Source: Streptomyces sp. SAI-135
GTDB lineage: Bacteria > Actinomycetota > Actinomycetes > Streptomycetales > Streptomycetaceae
NCBI RefSeq assembly: GCF_029893805.1
Contig: NZ_JARXYP010000002.1
Location: 6,510,001-6,574,000, forward strand
DNA length: 64,000 nucleotides
Reading direction: 5' to 3'
A model generated the notes under the pieces. That model was not told the origin of the DNA and ran no database searches. It saw nothing but the letters and a program-made list of their open reading frames with translations. Positions 31,378 to 39,875 of this stretch are shown one piece after another. The translations under genes and the position numbers were made by a program. The number at the start of each line of letters is the position of its first letter. Position 1 is the first letter of the stretch.

Positions 31378-31905
31378 ATGAGCGACAGAGCCGCCCAACT
31401 CAGGGGCATTCGCGCATGGCTGGTCTTCTTCGTCGTCTGCCTGGTGCTCAGCGGTGCCACGGCCTTCCCACTGGTCCACGAACTGCGCTGGACCGAGGAC
31501 CTGTTGCGGCACCTGCCCGCGCCGGACGCGCTGACGGAGTGGATCACCCGCGTCCGGCGCGGGCTCGACACCGCCGACAGCGACTACCCCTTCCTCCTCT
31601 ACGGCACGGACTGGCTGGCCTTCGCCCACCTGGTCATCGCGGTCGCCTTCTACGGCCCCTACCGCGACCCGGTCCGCAACATCTGGGTCGTCGAGTTCGG
31701 GATGATCGCCTGCGCCGGGATCATCCCGCTCGCCCTGATCTGCGGGCCCATCCGGGGCATCCCGTTCTGGTGGAGCGTGCTCGACATGTCGTTCGGGATC
31801 CTCGGAGTGCTCCCCCTGTACGTCGTACGGCGGAGGATCAAGCGGCTGGAGGCGCTCGCCCCGTACGACTCCGCGCCCGGCGCCCCCGCCGTGCCCGCAA
31901 CGTGA
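31378..31905 (+). CDS. Four-helix integral membrane protein, unknown function
   Basis: 175 residues. Hydrophobic segments at about 13-33 (AWLVFFVVCLVLSGATAFPL), 75-95 (WLAFAHLVIAVAFYGPY), 103-122 (VVEFGMIACAGIIPLALICG) and 130-150 (WWSVLDMSFGILGVLPLYVV), ending in a Pro/Ala tail. No catalytic motif is visible. Family not recognised, though the layout is common in actinomycetes. Expressed from the leaderless promoter just upstream. Confidence 0.8.
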   Translation: MSDRAAQLRGIRAWLVFFVVCLVLSGATAFPLVHELRWTEDLLRHLPAPDALTEWITRVRRGLDTADSDYPFLLYGTDWLAFAHLVIAVAFYGPYRDPVRNIWVVEFGMIACAGIIPLALICGPIRGIPFWWSVLDMSFGILGVLPLYVVRRRIKRLEALAPYDSAPGAPAVPAT

Positions 31906-31972
31906 GCGCCGCCCTTCCGCTGCTCGAGCGCCGTCAAGCGCTACGGCGCCTGGTCCGCGACACCGGCCAGGG

Positions 31973-32662
31973 CTACGCCGCGTTCGCGCGCAGGGCGCAG
32001 AGCACGTCCACCCGGTTCGTCGTGATCGAGTCGACGCCCATCGCGGCGAGGCGGCGCATCGCGCGGCGGGTGTCGGGGGTCCAGACGGAGATCAGACAGC
32101 CGTCCGAGTGGATGCGGTCGGCGAGGTCCCGGTCCATCAGACCGAAGCGGTAGTTCAGCCAGCGCGGCCTGACCGCGTCCAGGAGGGCGGGGCGCGGGGG
32201 CGCGAGGCTGGTCCAGGTGAGCGCAATCTCCGCGGACCGGTCGGCCGCGCGGACGGCGAGCATGGCGGTGGCGTCGGCGCAGTAGTAGACGCGGTCCTGG
32301 GCGCCCTGCTCGCGGACCACGTCGACCACGCGGCGGGCGACCCGCACCTCCCTCGTGCCGGGCAGGTCGAGCATCAGACGGTGGCCGTCGGTGGCCGCGA
32401 GTGCCTCCGCGAGGGTCGGCACCCGGCCGTCCGTCAGCCCGCGCACCTCGTCCGCCGACAGGGACAGCAGGGGACGGTCGTGCTCCCACAACCGCTTCAG
32501 CGTGTCGTCGTGGAGCAGCACCGGGACGCCGTCCCTGGTGAGCCGTACGTCGATCTCCACCGCGTCCGCGCCCCGGTCGAGCGCGGAACGCAGGGAGTCG
32601 ATCGTGTTCTCACGGACGCGGTAGGGGTCGCCGCGGTGTGCCACGGCCGTCAGCTTCTGCAT
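31973..32662 (-). CDS. Glycerophosphodiester phosphodiesterase
   Basis: Hydrolyses glycerophosphodiesters to glycerol-3-phosphate and an alcohol. 229 residues from ATG 32662. GDPD motifs: AHRGDPYRVRENTIDSLRSA (HR...ENT), GADAVEIDVRLTRDGVPVLLH (E-x-D and the H of DG-x4-HD), VWTPD and SITTNRVD at the end. No signal peptide, so it is cytoplasmic. It starts 26 bases after the deaminase stop and may share its transcript. Confidence 0.9.
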   Translation of the reverse strand: MQKLTAVAHRGDPYRVRENTIDSLRSALDRGADAVEIDVRLTRDGVPVLLHDDTLKRLWEHDRPLLSLSADEVRGLTDGRVPTLAEALAATDGHRLMLDLPGTREVRVARRVVDVVREQGAQDRVYYCADATAMLAVRAADRSAEIALTWTSLAPPRPALLDAVRPRWLNYRFGLMDRDLADRIHSDGCLISVWTPDTRRAMRRLAAMGVDSITTNRVDVLCALRANAA

Positions 32663-32688
32663 GCGCCCATTGTGGTGGGGCGTACGGG

Positions 32689-33759
32689 TCAGGGGGCGAG
32701 CCAGGTGCTGGTGCAGGTGTCGATCTCGTCCTTGATCCTGGTCTTGCCGGGCTCGTCGAGGAACGACGCGTCGACCGCGTTCTTCGCGAGTGCGGCCAGG
32801 CCCCTCTCGTCGAGGTCCAACAGCCTCGCCGCCACCGCGTACTCGCTGTTCAGGTCCGTGCCGAACATCGGGGGGTCGTCGGAGTTGATCGTGACGACGA
32901 CGCCCGCCTTCACGAACTCCCTGATCGGGTGCTCGTCGAGGGTGCGGACGGCTCGGGTCGCGATGTTGGAGGTGGGGCACACCTCCAGCGGGATGCGGTG
33001 CTCGGCGAGGTGGGTGAGGAGCGCCGGGTCCTGAGCGGAGCTCGTGCCGTGGCCGATGCGTTCGGCACGCAGGTGGGTGAGGGCGTCCCACACCGTCTCC
33101 GGGCCGGTCGTCTCGCCGGCGTGCGGCACCGAGCGCAGGCCGGCGGCGATCGCCCGGTCGAAGTACGGCTTGAACTGGGGGCGCGGGACGCCGATCTCGG
33201 GGCCGCCGAGACCGAAGCTCACGAGGCCCTCCGGGCGGAGGCGGTCGTCGGTGGCGAGCCTCGTCGTCTCCTCGGCGGCCTCCAGACCGGCCTCGCCGGG
33301 GATGTCGAAGCACCAGCGCAGTACGGTGCCGAACTCGGACTCGGCCGCCTTGCGGGCGTCTTCGATCGCCTCCATGAACGCGCGCTCGTCGATGCCGCGG
33401 CGGGTCGAGGAGAACGGGGTGATGGTGAGCTCGGCGTAGCGCACCTGCTGGCGGGCGAGGTCTCTTGCGACCTCGTAGGTGAGGAGCCGGACGTCCTCGG
33501 GGGTGCGGATCAGGTCCACGACGCTGAGGTAGACGTCGATGAAGTGGGCGAAGTCCGTGAAGGTGAAGTAGTCGACGAGTGCCTCGGGGTCCGTGGGGAC
33601 CTTGGAGTCGGGGTGGCGGGCGGCCAGTTCGGAGACGATGCGGGGGGAGGCGGAGCCGACGTGGTGGACGTGGAGTTCGGCCTTGGGCAGGTCGGCGATG
33701 AAGGCGTGCAGGTGGTCGGTGCGGTCGGTGTGGCCGGTGTGGCCGGTGGGCGTCGTCAT
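32689..33759 (-). CDS. Adenosine-deaminase-family enzyme; possible aminodeoxyfutalosine deaminase
   Basis: 356 residues from ATG 33759. The first metal motif ELHVHHVGSASP (HxH) carries His where classical ADAs have LDG. Others: RYAELTITPF, SFGLGGPEIG, VPHAGET (His and Glu), ERIGHGTS, and TINSDDPPMF (catalytic Asp). The deviations at the substrate loop suggest that adenosine is not the main substrate; in streptomycetes a related enzyme deaminates aminodeoxyfutalosine in menaquinone synthesis. That assignment is from memory of the locus, not shown by the sequence. Confidence 0.85.
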   Translation of the reverse strand: MTTPTGHTGHTDRTDHLHAFIADLPKAELHVHHVGSASPRIVSELAARHPDSKVPTDPEALVDYFTFTDFAHFIDVYLSVVDLIRTPEDVRLLTYEVARDLARQQVRYAELTITPFSSTRRGIDERAFMEAIEDARKAAESEFGTVLRWCFDIPGEAGLEAAEETTRLATDDRLRPEGLVSFGLGGPEIGVPRPQFKPYFDRAIAAGLRSVPHAGETTGPETVWDALTHLRAERIGHGTSSAQDPALLTHLAEHRIPLEVCPTSNIATRAVRTLDEHPIREFVKAGVVVTINSDDPPMFGTDLNSEYAVAARLLDLDERGLAALAKNAVDASFLDEPGKTRIKDEIDTCTSTWLAP

Positions 33760-33905
33760 GGGGGCCTCCCCTTGCTGGGCGCGCGCCCGCCGGGTTCGGT
33801 GCGGTGGTGTGCGGGGGGCGGCGCGGTGATCGGCTGATCGATGCGGAACATGGTAGGCGGGTGGGGTTGTCGTCTGGCTGGGGGTTGGGTGGGGGCGGGC
33901 GTTTT

Positions 33906-33925
33906 GCGCAGTTCCCCGCGCCCCT
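33906..33925 (+). repeat. Interspersed 20-bp repeat, copy 2
   Basis: Identical to copy 1 (GCGCAGTTCCCCGCGCCCCT), plus orientation. Confidence 0.8.
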
Positions 33926-34148
33926 GAATGCCTGCGGCGGCCCGTGACGGCTTCGGTGGGGGCGTGCGTAGCGCATACGGCCCGGTGGTGGGGTCGGTGC
34001 CGGGGTGGGGGGTATCCGTCCTCGGTCCGGCGGCTCGGTCCCTCGAAGAAGGGGCCCGGTAACGGACGCCGGCCGCTGCGGGCGGACACCCCCCACCCCG
34101 TCCCCTTGCCGCCGTCGGCGTCTGCACGAGCGTCCACATGTCCCACCC

Positions 34149-34168
34149 AGGGGCGCGGGGAACTGCGC
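34149..34168 (-). repeat. Interspersed 20-bp repeat, copy 3
   Basis: Identical to copy 1 on the minus strand. 88 bases separate it from copy 4. Confidence 0.8.
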
Positions 34169-34256
34169 GACCGGCCACGGCGGACCCGCAGCCGCCCCAC
34201 ATCCGGCGGATGAGGTGACGAACGGTCCGTCGTGGCGCAGGTGACTGCACCTGCCC

Positions 34257-34276
34257 AGGGGCGCGGGGAACTGCGC
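34257..34276 (-). repeat. Interspersed 20-bp repeat, copy 4
   Basis: Identical to copy 1 on the minus strand. Flanks here (GGTCAGCCCCCAC) also echo the flank of copy 1 (GTGGGGGCTGGTC on the other strand). Confidence 0.8.
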
Positions 34277-34394
34277 GGTCAGCCCCCACCGGCCCGCACC
34301 CGCCCGACAACCGAACCCCGCACCCCCCTCGGCGCCGGGCCCCCAGACCGCCCCCCGTAACATGGCCGCACGAACGACCTAGGGGGACGTGAGC

Positions 34395-35045
34395 ATGACG
34401 GATGGAACGCAGTCGGGTGGGGACCGGGACCCGTGGGCGCCGCCGGAGAGTGGGCCGTCGTTGGAGAAGAGCCCCTCGCCCGGTGCCGGGCAGCCGCCGT
34501 CGCCCTCCGTGCATGATCAGCCCACCATGACGTCCGGGCCGAACGACGCCTACGGCTTCCCGCCTCCGGCCGCCGCCCCGCCCGCCCCCACCCCGGGATA
34601 CGGCTACCCCGTGCCGCCCCCGCCCATCGGACCGGAGGGCCCCGGCGCTCCCGTCGGCTACGGCTACCCCAGCTACCCGCAGGGCCCCCAGGGGTACGGC
34701 GGCTGGGCCCCGCCGAAGCCACCGCAGAACGGCATGGGTGTCGCCGCGATGGTGCTGGGCATCCTGTCCTGCGCCCTGTTCTGCATGTACGGCATCCTCT
34801 CGCTGGTGCTCGGGGTCCTCGCCATCATCTTCGGAATCAAGGGACGCAAGCGGGCCGAGCTCGGTGAGGCCACCAACCACGGGCAGGCGCAGGCCGGGTT
34901 CATCATGGGGATCATCGGGACGATCCTCGGGATCGCGGTGATCGTGCTGCTCGCCATCGGGATCACCGCCGCCATCAACTCGGAGGACGACTCCGACTAC
35001 TACGACGGGTCCCTCGCCGCCGTGGCGACCGGGTACGTGGGGTAG
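34395..35045 (+). CDS. DUF4190 membrane protein with Pro/Gly-rich N-terminus
   Basis: 216 residues from ATG 34395 (MTDGTQSGGDRDPWAPPESG); the in-frame GTG at 34389 is too close to the AGGGGGA ribosome site. About 110 residues of Pro/Gly/Tyr-rich disordered sequence precede the DUF4190 pair of helices: GVAAMVLGILSCALFCMYGI-type and FIMGIIGTILGIAVIVLLA. The short KGRKRAELGEAT loop between them is typical. Function unknown, membrane-located. Confidence 0.85.
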   Translation: MTDGTQSGGDRDPWAPPESGPSLEKSPSPGAGQPPSPSVHDQPTMTSGPNDAYGFPPPAAAPPAPTPGYGYPVPPPPIGPEGPGAPVGYGYPSYPQGPQGYGGWAPPKPPQNGMGVAAMVLGILSCALFCMYGILSLVLGVLAIIFGIKGRKRAELGEATNHGQAQAGFIMGIIGTILGIAVIVLLAIGITAAINSEDDSDYYDGSLAAVATGYVG

Positions 35046-35064
35046 GCGCCCCGGAGCGGAAACG

Positions 35065-35090
35065 GGGGACCACCGGATCCGGTGGTCCCC
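35065..35090. terminator. 26-bp perfect palindrome terminator
   Basis: GGGGACCACCGGA followed directly by its reverse complement, between the convergent DUF4190 and NADAR genes. It acts in both directions. Confidence 0.8.
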
Positions 35091-35091
35091 T

Positions 35092-35661
35092 TCACGCGTT
35101 TCTGAGGCGGTCCCTCGCCTCCATCAGGGCGAAGCCCAGGAGGTTCGGGCCGCGCCAGCGCTCCGGGTGGCCCGCCGCCTCGTCGTCCGCGGCGAGGCCG
35201 ATGCCCCACACCCGGTCCACCGGGCTGGCCTCCACCAGGACCCGGTCGCCGGTGTTCAGGAGGAACTGCCGCAGGTCCTCGTGGGCCGCGAACTTGTGGA
35301 CGCTGCCCTCCACGACGATCCCGAAGCGCTCGCGCCGCCAGATCTGCTCGTCGAAGCCGCGGACCAGGCGGCCCGCCGCCTTGGCCTGGGACGGGTGTCC
35401 GGCGGCCACGATGCGGCGCTCGGCCTCCGGGTCGTCGAAAAGCCGTGCCTTGCCCGCCATCATCCAGTGCTCGGCGGTCGCATAGGTCACCCCGTCCACC
35501 ACGAACGGTGAGGGCCACCACTGGCTCAGACAGCTCGCGCCGACCCGGCCGTCCGGACGCGGGCGGTGGCCCCAGAAGTACAGAAACTTGAGCTTGGCTC
35601 CGGCCCGGACCCGTCTGACCAGGGCATCCTGTGAATCGATCTTCCCCGTGATCTTCCCCAT
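35092..35661 (-). CDS. NADAR-family protein (YbiA-like)
   Basis: 189 residues from ATG 35661 (MGKITGKIDSQDAL). NADAR domain motifs: FLYFWGHRP, LSQWWPSPFVVDG, ATAEHWMMAGKARLF, VKFA-like VHKFAAHEDLRQFLLNTGDR, LVEASPVDRVWGIGLAADD. The family includes enzymes that break N-glycosidic bonds of ADP-ribose or of riboflavin intermediates; NADAR proteins have been tied to reversing guanine ADP-ribosylation. No toxin partner is seen here, so a housekeeping role is as likely. Confidence 0.88.
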   Translation of the reverse strand: MGKITGKIDSQDALVRRVRAGAKLKFLYFWGHRPRPDGRVGASCLSQWWPSPFVVDGVTYATAEHWMMAGKARLFDDPEAERRIVAAGHPSQAKAAGRLVRGFDEQIWRRERFGIVVEGSVHKFAAHEDLRQFLLNTGDRVLVEASPVDRVWGIGLAADDEAAGHPERWRGPNLLGFALMEARDRLRNA

Positions 35662-35872
35662 GCACGCGAGTCTGGCAGGAACCACTGACAGTCCGTCCTT
35701 CCTTTTCCGGGGCGACTCGACACCTGGTCGACAGATTCCGTCGCGTAACCGAAAGGCAACAACGGAATCACTTGTAGGAGTGTCATTGCTCTGTCAGGAT
35801 CGGCACTCAAATCGAGCTGGAGCTACGCCACCCGCCCGCGTTCGCCGCGGGGTGACGGCGGAGGAGAGCGAC

Positions 35873-37408
35873 ATGCACAACCCGGGCAGTGCCATCCCGG
35901 ACCGGTTCGCGGCGCAGGAGCGGTTCGCCGCGGGCGCGCAGTTCATCGCAGGGCGTCTCACCAAGGGGACCTCAGGCCGTACGCACGCGGTCGTCGACCC
36001 CGCGAGCGGTGAGGAGGTCTTCACCTACGAGCTCGCGGGCGTCGAGGATGTCGATGCCGCCGTGGCCGCGGCTCGTGCGGCCTTCCCGGGGTGGGCGGCC
36101 ACCACCCCCGGTGAGCGGTCCGAGGCCCTGCACCGGTTCGCCGCCGTGCTCGCCGACCGTGCCGAGGACTTCGCCCGCGCGGAGTCGCTGCAATGCGGGA
36201 AGCCGTTGAAGCTGACTCGGGAGTTCGACGTCCCCGGGACCATCGACAACACCGCCTTCTTCGCGGGTGCGGCCCGGCACCTCCAGGGCCAGTCCGCCGG
36301 GGAGTACTCCGGCGACCACACGTCGTACGTGCGGCGTGAGCCCATCGGTGTCGTCGGGTCCATCGCGCCCTGGAACTACCCGCTGCAGATGGCCGCCTGG
36401 AAGATCCTCCCGGCGATCGCCGCGGGCAACACCATCGTTCTGAAGCCCGCCGAGATCACTCCGCTGACCTCTCTTCTCTTCGCCCAGGCCGCCACCGACG
36501 CGGGGATCCCGGACGGTGTCGTCAACATCGTCACCGGGACCGGGAAGGAGGCGGGGGAGCGGCTGGTCGGGCATCCGGACGTGGCCATGACCTCGTTCAC
36601 CGGGTCGACGGCCGTGGGGAAGCGGGTCGCCGAGATCGCCACCGCCACCGTCAAACGGCTCCATCTGGAGCTCGGCGGCAAGGCCCCCTTCCTCGTCTTC
36701 GACGACGCCGACCTGGAGGCCGCCGTCAACGGGGCCGTCGCGGGCGCGCTCATCAACACCGGGCAGGACTGCACGGCCGCCACGCGCGCGTACGTGCAGC
36801 GGCCGCTCTACAAGGCGTTCGTGGAGCGCACCGGCGCGCTGATGGAGAGCGTCCGGCTCGGCGATCCCTTCGCCGCCGGCACCGATCTCGGGCCGCTGAT
36901 CTCGCACGTCCAGCGGGACCGGGTCGCCGGGTTCGTCGACCGTGCGCGCGGCTACGCGCGCGTGGTGACCGGAGGGGAGGCGCCGGGCGGGGAGCTCGCC
37001 AAGGGGGCCTACTACAAGCCCACCCTCGTCGCCGACGCCGCGCAGGACAGCGAGATCGTCCAGTCCGAGATCTTCGGGCCGGTCCTCGTCGTGCTGCCCT
37101 TCGACAGCGACGACGAGGGCATCCGGCTCGCCAACGACACCCCTTACGGGCTTGCCGCCTCCGCCTGGAGCCGGGACGTCTACCGGGCGAACCGGGCCAC
37201 GCGGGAGATCAAGGCCGGGTGCGTGTGGGTCAACGACCACATCCCGATCATCAGCGAGATGCCGCACGGCGGGTACAAGGCGTCCGGCTTCGGCAAGGAC
37301 ATGTCCTCGTACTCGTTCGAGGAGTACACCCAGATCAAACACGTCATGTTCGACAACACGGCGGTCGTCAGGAAGGACTGGCACCGCACGATCTTCGGGG
37401 ACCGATAG
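35873..37408 (+). CDS. Aldehyde dehydrogenase, aminobutyraldehyde/betaine-aldehyde type
   Basis: 511 residues from ATG 35873 with GGAGGAG 8 bases upstream. ALDH residues: GSIAPWNYPLQMAAWK, ELGGKAPFLVFDD, nucleophile Cys300 in GQDCTAATRA, SEIFGPVLVVLP, and C-terminal GFGKDMSSYSFEEYTQIKH. It is about 30 residues longer than the homologue at 29094, mostly at the N-terminus. It heads the polyamine-uptake operon (57 bases before the binding protein), so it probably oxidises aminobutyraldehyde or a related amino-aldehyde. Confidence 0.88.
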   Translation: MHNPGSAIPDRFAAQERFAAGAQFIAGRLTKGTSGRTHAVVDPASGEEVFTYELAGVEDVDAAVAAARAAFPGWAATTPGERSEALHRFAAVLADRAEDFARAESLQCGKPLKLTREFDVPGTIDNTAFFAGAARHLQGQSAGEYSGDHTSYVRREPIGVVGSIAPWNYPLQMAAWKILPAIAAGNTIVLKPAEITPLTSLLFAQAATDAGIPDGVVNIVTGTGKEAGERLVGHPDVAMTSFTGSTAVGKRVAEIATATVKRLHLELGGKAPFLVFDDADLEAAVNGAVAGALINTGQDCTAATRAYVQRPLYKAFVERTGALMESVRLGDPFAAGTDLGPLISHVQRDRVAGFVDRARGYARVVTGGEAPGGELAKGAYYKPTLVADAAQDSEIVQSEIFGPVLVVLPFDSDDEGIRLANDTPYGLAASAWSRDVYRANRATREIKAGCVWVNDHIPIISEMPHGGYKASGFGKDMSSYSFEEYTQIKHVMFDNTAVVRKDWHRTIFGDR

Positions 37409-37464
37409 CCGTATTCAGGCCGCCTGACCCGCGGCCGCACACTTTCCCGAAAGGGCACCAGCGC

Positions 37465-38712
37465 ATGGAGCAGTACGAGCCCGACCGCCTGTCACCGGCC
37501 CAAGTGGCCGCCATGCGGCGCAGTCTCCGCAATGGTCGGGCCGCCATGACCCGGCGGTCCCTGCTGCGCGCCTCCGCGGGCGGCGCGCTCGCGGTCGGCG
37601 GCCTCGGCACGCTGAGCGCCTGCGGGATCCCCGCGGCCGGCACCACCCAGGGCGGGGTCTCCGCGGAGGACCACTCGGCCAAGGAGAAGACCGTCAACTT
37701 CTCCAACTGGACCGAGTACATCGACGTGGACGAGAGCGAAAAGCACCACCCCACGCTCGACCAGTTCAAGAAAGAGACCGGCATCTCGGTCAAGTACACC
37801 GAGGACATCAACGACAACGTCGAGTTCTTCGGCAAGATCAAGCCGCAGCTCGCGGCGGGGCAGGACACCGGGCGCGACATCATCGTGCTCACCGACTGGC
37901 TCGCCGCGCGGCTCATCCGGCTCGGCTGGGTCCAGAAACTGGACGCCTCCCACCTGCCCCACGCCTACGCCAACCTGTCCGCGCAGTTCCGTGATCCCGA
38001 CTGGGACCCGGGAAGGGCGTACTCCTATGTGTGGCAGGGCATCTCGACCGTCATCGCCTACAACAAGAAGGCGCTCGACGGCCAGGAGGTGAAGTCGATC
38101 TCCGACCTGCTCGACAACACCAAGCTCAAGGGGCGGGTCGGCTTCCTGTCGGAGATGCGCGACAGCATCGGCATGACCCTGCTCGACATGGGCAAGGACC
38201 CGGCGAACTTCACCGCCGACGACTACGACGCGGCCATCGCGCGTCTCCAGAAGGCCGTCGACAAGGGGCAGATCCGCCGCTTCACCGGCAACGACTACAC
38301 CTCCGACCTGACCAGCGGCGACTTCGCCGCCTGTGTCGCCTGGGCCGGTGACGTCGTCCAGCTGAAGGCCGACAGCCCGGACATCGACTTCATCATTCCG
38401 GACAGCGGATACATGACGTCGACGGACAACATGCTGATCCCCAACAAGGCCCGTCACAAGACGAACGCCGAGCGGCTCATCGACTTCTACTACCAGCCGA
38501 AGCCGGCCGCCGAGCTCGCCGCGTACATCAACTACGTGTCGCCCGTCGACGGCGTGAAGCCCGAGCTGGCGAAGATCGACCCGGATGCGGCGAACAACCC
38601 GCTGATCATCCCCGACAAGGCCATGGCCGCGAAGTCGCACGCCTTCCGCTCGCTGAGCTCGAAGGAAGAGACGGCCTTTGAAGAGAAGTTCGCGAAGCTG
38701 ACTGGGGCGTGA
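37465..38712 (+). CDS. Polyamine ABC transporter, substrate-binding lipoprotein (PotD-like)
   Basis: 415 residues from ATG 37465. The twin-arginine type signal with RRSLLRASAGGALAVGGLG and lipobox LSAC (Cys53) indicates Tat export of a lipoprotein. The mature part follows the SBP_bac_8/PotD pattern: VNFSNWTEYIDVDE, DINDNVEFFGKIKPQL, GRDIIVLTDWLAARL, YSYVWQGISTVIAYN, CVAWAGDVVQLKADSPDIDF, and INYVSPVDGVKPEL. The next gene overlaps by 4 bases. Confidence 0.9.
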   Translation: MEQYEPDRLSPAQVAAMRRSLRNGRAAMTRRSLLRASAGGALAVGGLGTLSACGIPAAGTTQGGVSAEDHSAKEKTVNFSNWTEYIDVDESEKHHPTLDQFKKETGISVKYTEDINDNVEFFGKIKPQLAAGQDTGRDIIVLTDWLAARLIRLGWVQKLDASHLPHAYANLSAQFRDPDWDPGRAYSYVWQGISTVIAYNKKALDGQEVKSISDLLDNTKLKGRVGFLSEMRDSIGMTLLDMGKDPANFTADDYDAAIARLQKAVDKGQIRRFTGNDYTSDLTSGDFAACVAWAGDVVQLKADSPDIDFIIPDSGYMTSTDNMLIPNKARHKTNAERLIDFYYQPKPAAELAAYINYVSPVDGVKPELAKIDPDAANNPLIIPDKAMAAKSHAFRSLSSKEETAFEEKFAKLTGA

Positions 38713-39875
38713 TCACCGTGACGAACAAGAACACCGAGGGCAGCGGCGACGTCCGCCTCGCCGGCATCAGCAAGACCTACGACAACGGCTTCACCGCCGT
38801 GCAGCCGCTCGACCTGACCGTGCCCCAGGGCTCCTTCTTCGCCCTGCTCGGCGCCTCCGGCTGCGGCAAGACCACCACCCTGCGCATGATCGCCGGTCTG
38901 GAGGAGCCCACCACGGGCACCGTGCACCTCGGCGACCAGGAGGTCACCCGGCTGCCCCCCTATAAGCGCCCGGTGAACACCGTCTTCCAGTCCTACGCCC
39001 TCTTCCCGCACCTCGACATCTTCGAGAACGTCGCCTTCGGTCTGCGCCGGCGCGGCATCAAGTCGGTGAAGAAGCAGGTCGAGGACATGCTGGAGCTCGT
39101 ACAGCTGGGGGAGCAGGCCCGCAAGAAGCCGCACCAGCTCTCCGGTGGCCAGCAGCAGCGTGTCGCGGTGGCGCGGGCGCTGATCAACACGCCCAAGGTG
39201 CTCCTCCTCGACGAGCCGCTCGGCGCCCTCGACCTGAAGCTGCGCCGCCAGATGCAGCTGGAGCTCAAGCGCATCCAGACCGAGGTCGGCATCACCTTCG
39301 TGCACGTCACGCACGACCAGGAGGAGGCCATGACCATGGCCGACACGGTCGCCGTGATGAACGCGGGCCGTGTCGAGCAGCTCGGCTCGCCCACCGACCT
39401 GTACGAGAACCCGCAGACCACCTTCGTCGCCAACTTCCTCGGCACCTCCAACCTGATCGAGGCCGAGGTCGACTCCAAGAGCGGCGGCGAGATCGTGCTG
39501 AAGGCGGGCGGCGGGAAGCTGGTCCTGCCCGAGGCGCGCTACTCCGGGCCCACCGCGACCGGTGGCAAGGTGCTCGTGGGCGTGCGTCCCGAGAAGATCT
39601 CCCTCACGCACGCGGACCAGGCCGGGGAGATCCCCGTGGGCCGCAACCGGATCACCGGGAAGATCGCCGACTCCTCCTTCATCGGCGTCTCCACGCAGTA
39701 CGTCATCGACAGCCCCGTCTGTCCCGAGTTCGAGGTCTACGCCCAGAACATCGACCGCGACGACCGGCTGGTGCCCGGCGCCGAGGTCGTCCTGCACTGG
39801 AACCCGGCGCACACCTTCGGACTGGACGCCGCCCAGGACATCGACGCCGGCATCCAGGAAGAGGCGACGGTCTGA
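38709..39875 (+). CDS. potA: Polyamine ABC transporter, ATP-binding protein (PotA-like)
   Basis: 388 residues from GTG 38709 (4-base overlap with the binding protein). Walker A GASGCGKTT, Q-loop FQSYALFPHL, signature LSGGQQQRVAVARAL, Walker B VLLLDEPLGALD, H-loop VTHDQEEAMTMAD, and a C-terminal TOBE regulatory domain (GKVLVGVRPEKISL, FIGVSTQYVIDS). The stop overlaps the potB start by one base. Confidence 0.93.
   Translation: MITVTNKNTEGSGDVRLAGISKTYDNGFTAVQPLDLTVPQGSFFALLGASGCGKTTTLRMIAGLEEPTTGTVHLGDQEVTRLPPYKRPVNTVFQSYALFPHLDIFENVAFGLRRRGIKSVKKQVEDMLELVQLGEQARKKPHQLSGGQQQRVAVARALINTPKVLLLDEPLGALDLKLRRQMQLELKRIQTEVGITFVHVTHDQEEAMTMADTVAVMNAGRVEQLGSPTDLYENPQTTFVANFLGTSNLIEAEVDSKSGGEIVLKAGGGKLVLPEARYSGPTATGGKVLVGVRPEKISLTHADQAGEIPVGRNRITGKIADSSFIGVSTQYVIDSPVCPEFEVYAQNIDRDDRLVPGAEVVLHWNPAHTFGLDAAQDIDAGIQEEATV

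Larger units (their letters stand above)
33760..34394. other. 635-bp intergenic region carrying three interspersed repeats
   Basis: No convincing gene. Holds repeat copies at 33906-33925 (+), 34149-34168 (-) and 34257-34276 (-); the first two form a 20-bp inverted repeat about 220 bp apart. Open frames here are by-products of GC bias. Confidence 0.6.

Noticed and set aside
34389..34394. GTG 34389 as start of the DUF4190 gene
   Set aside because: Only one base separates it from AGGGGGA; ATG 34395 has normal spacing.
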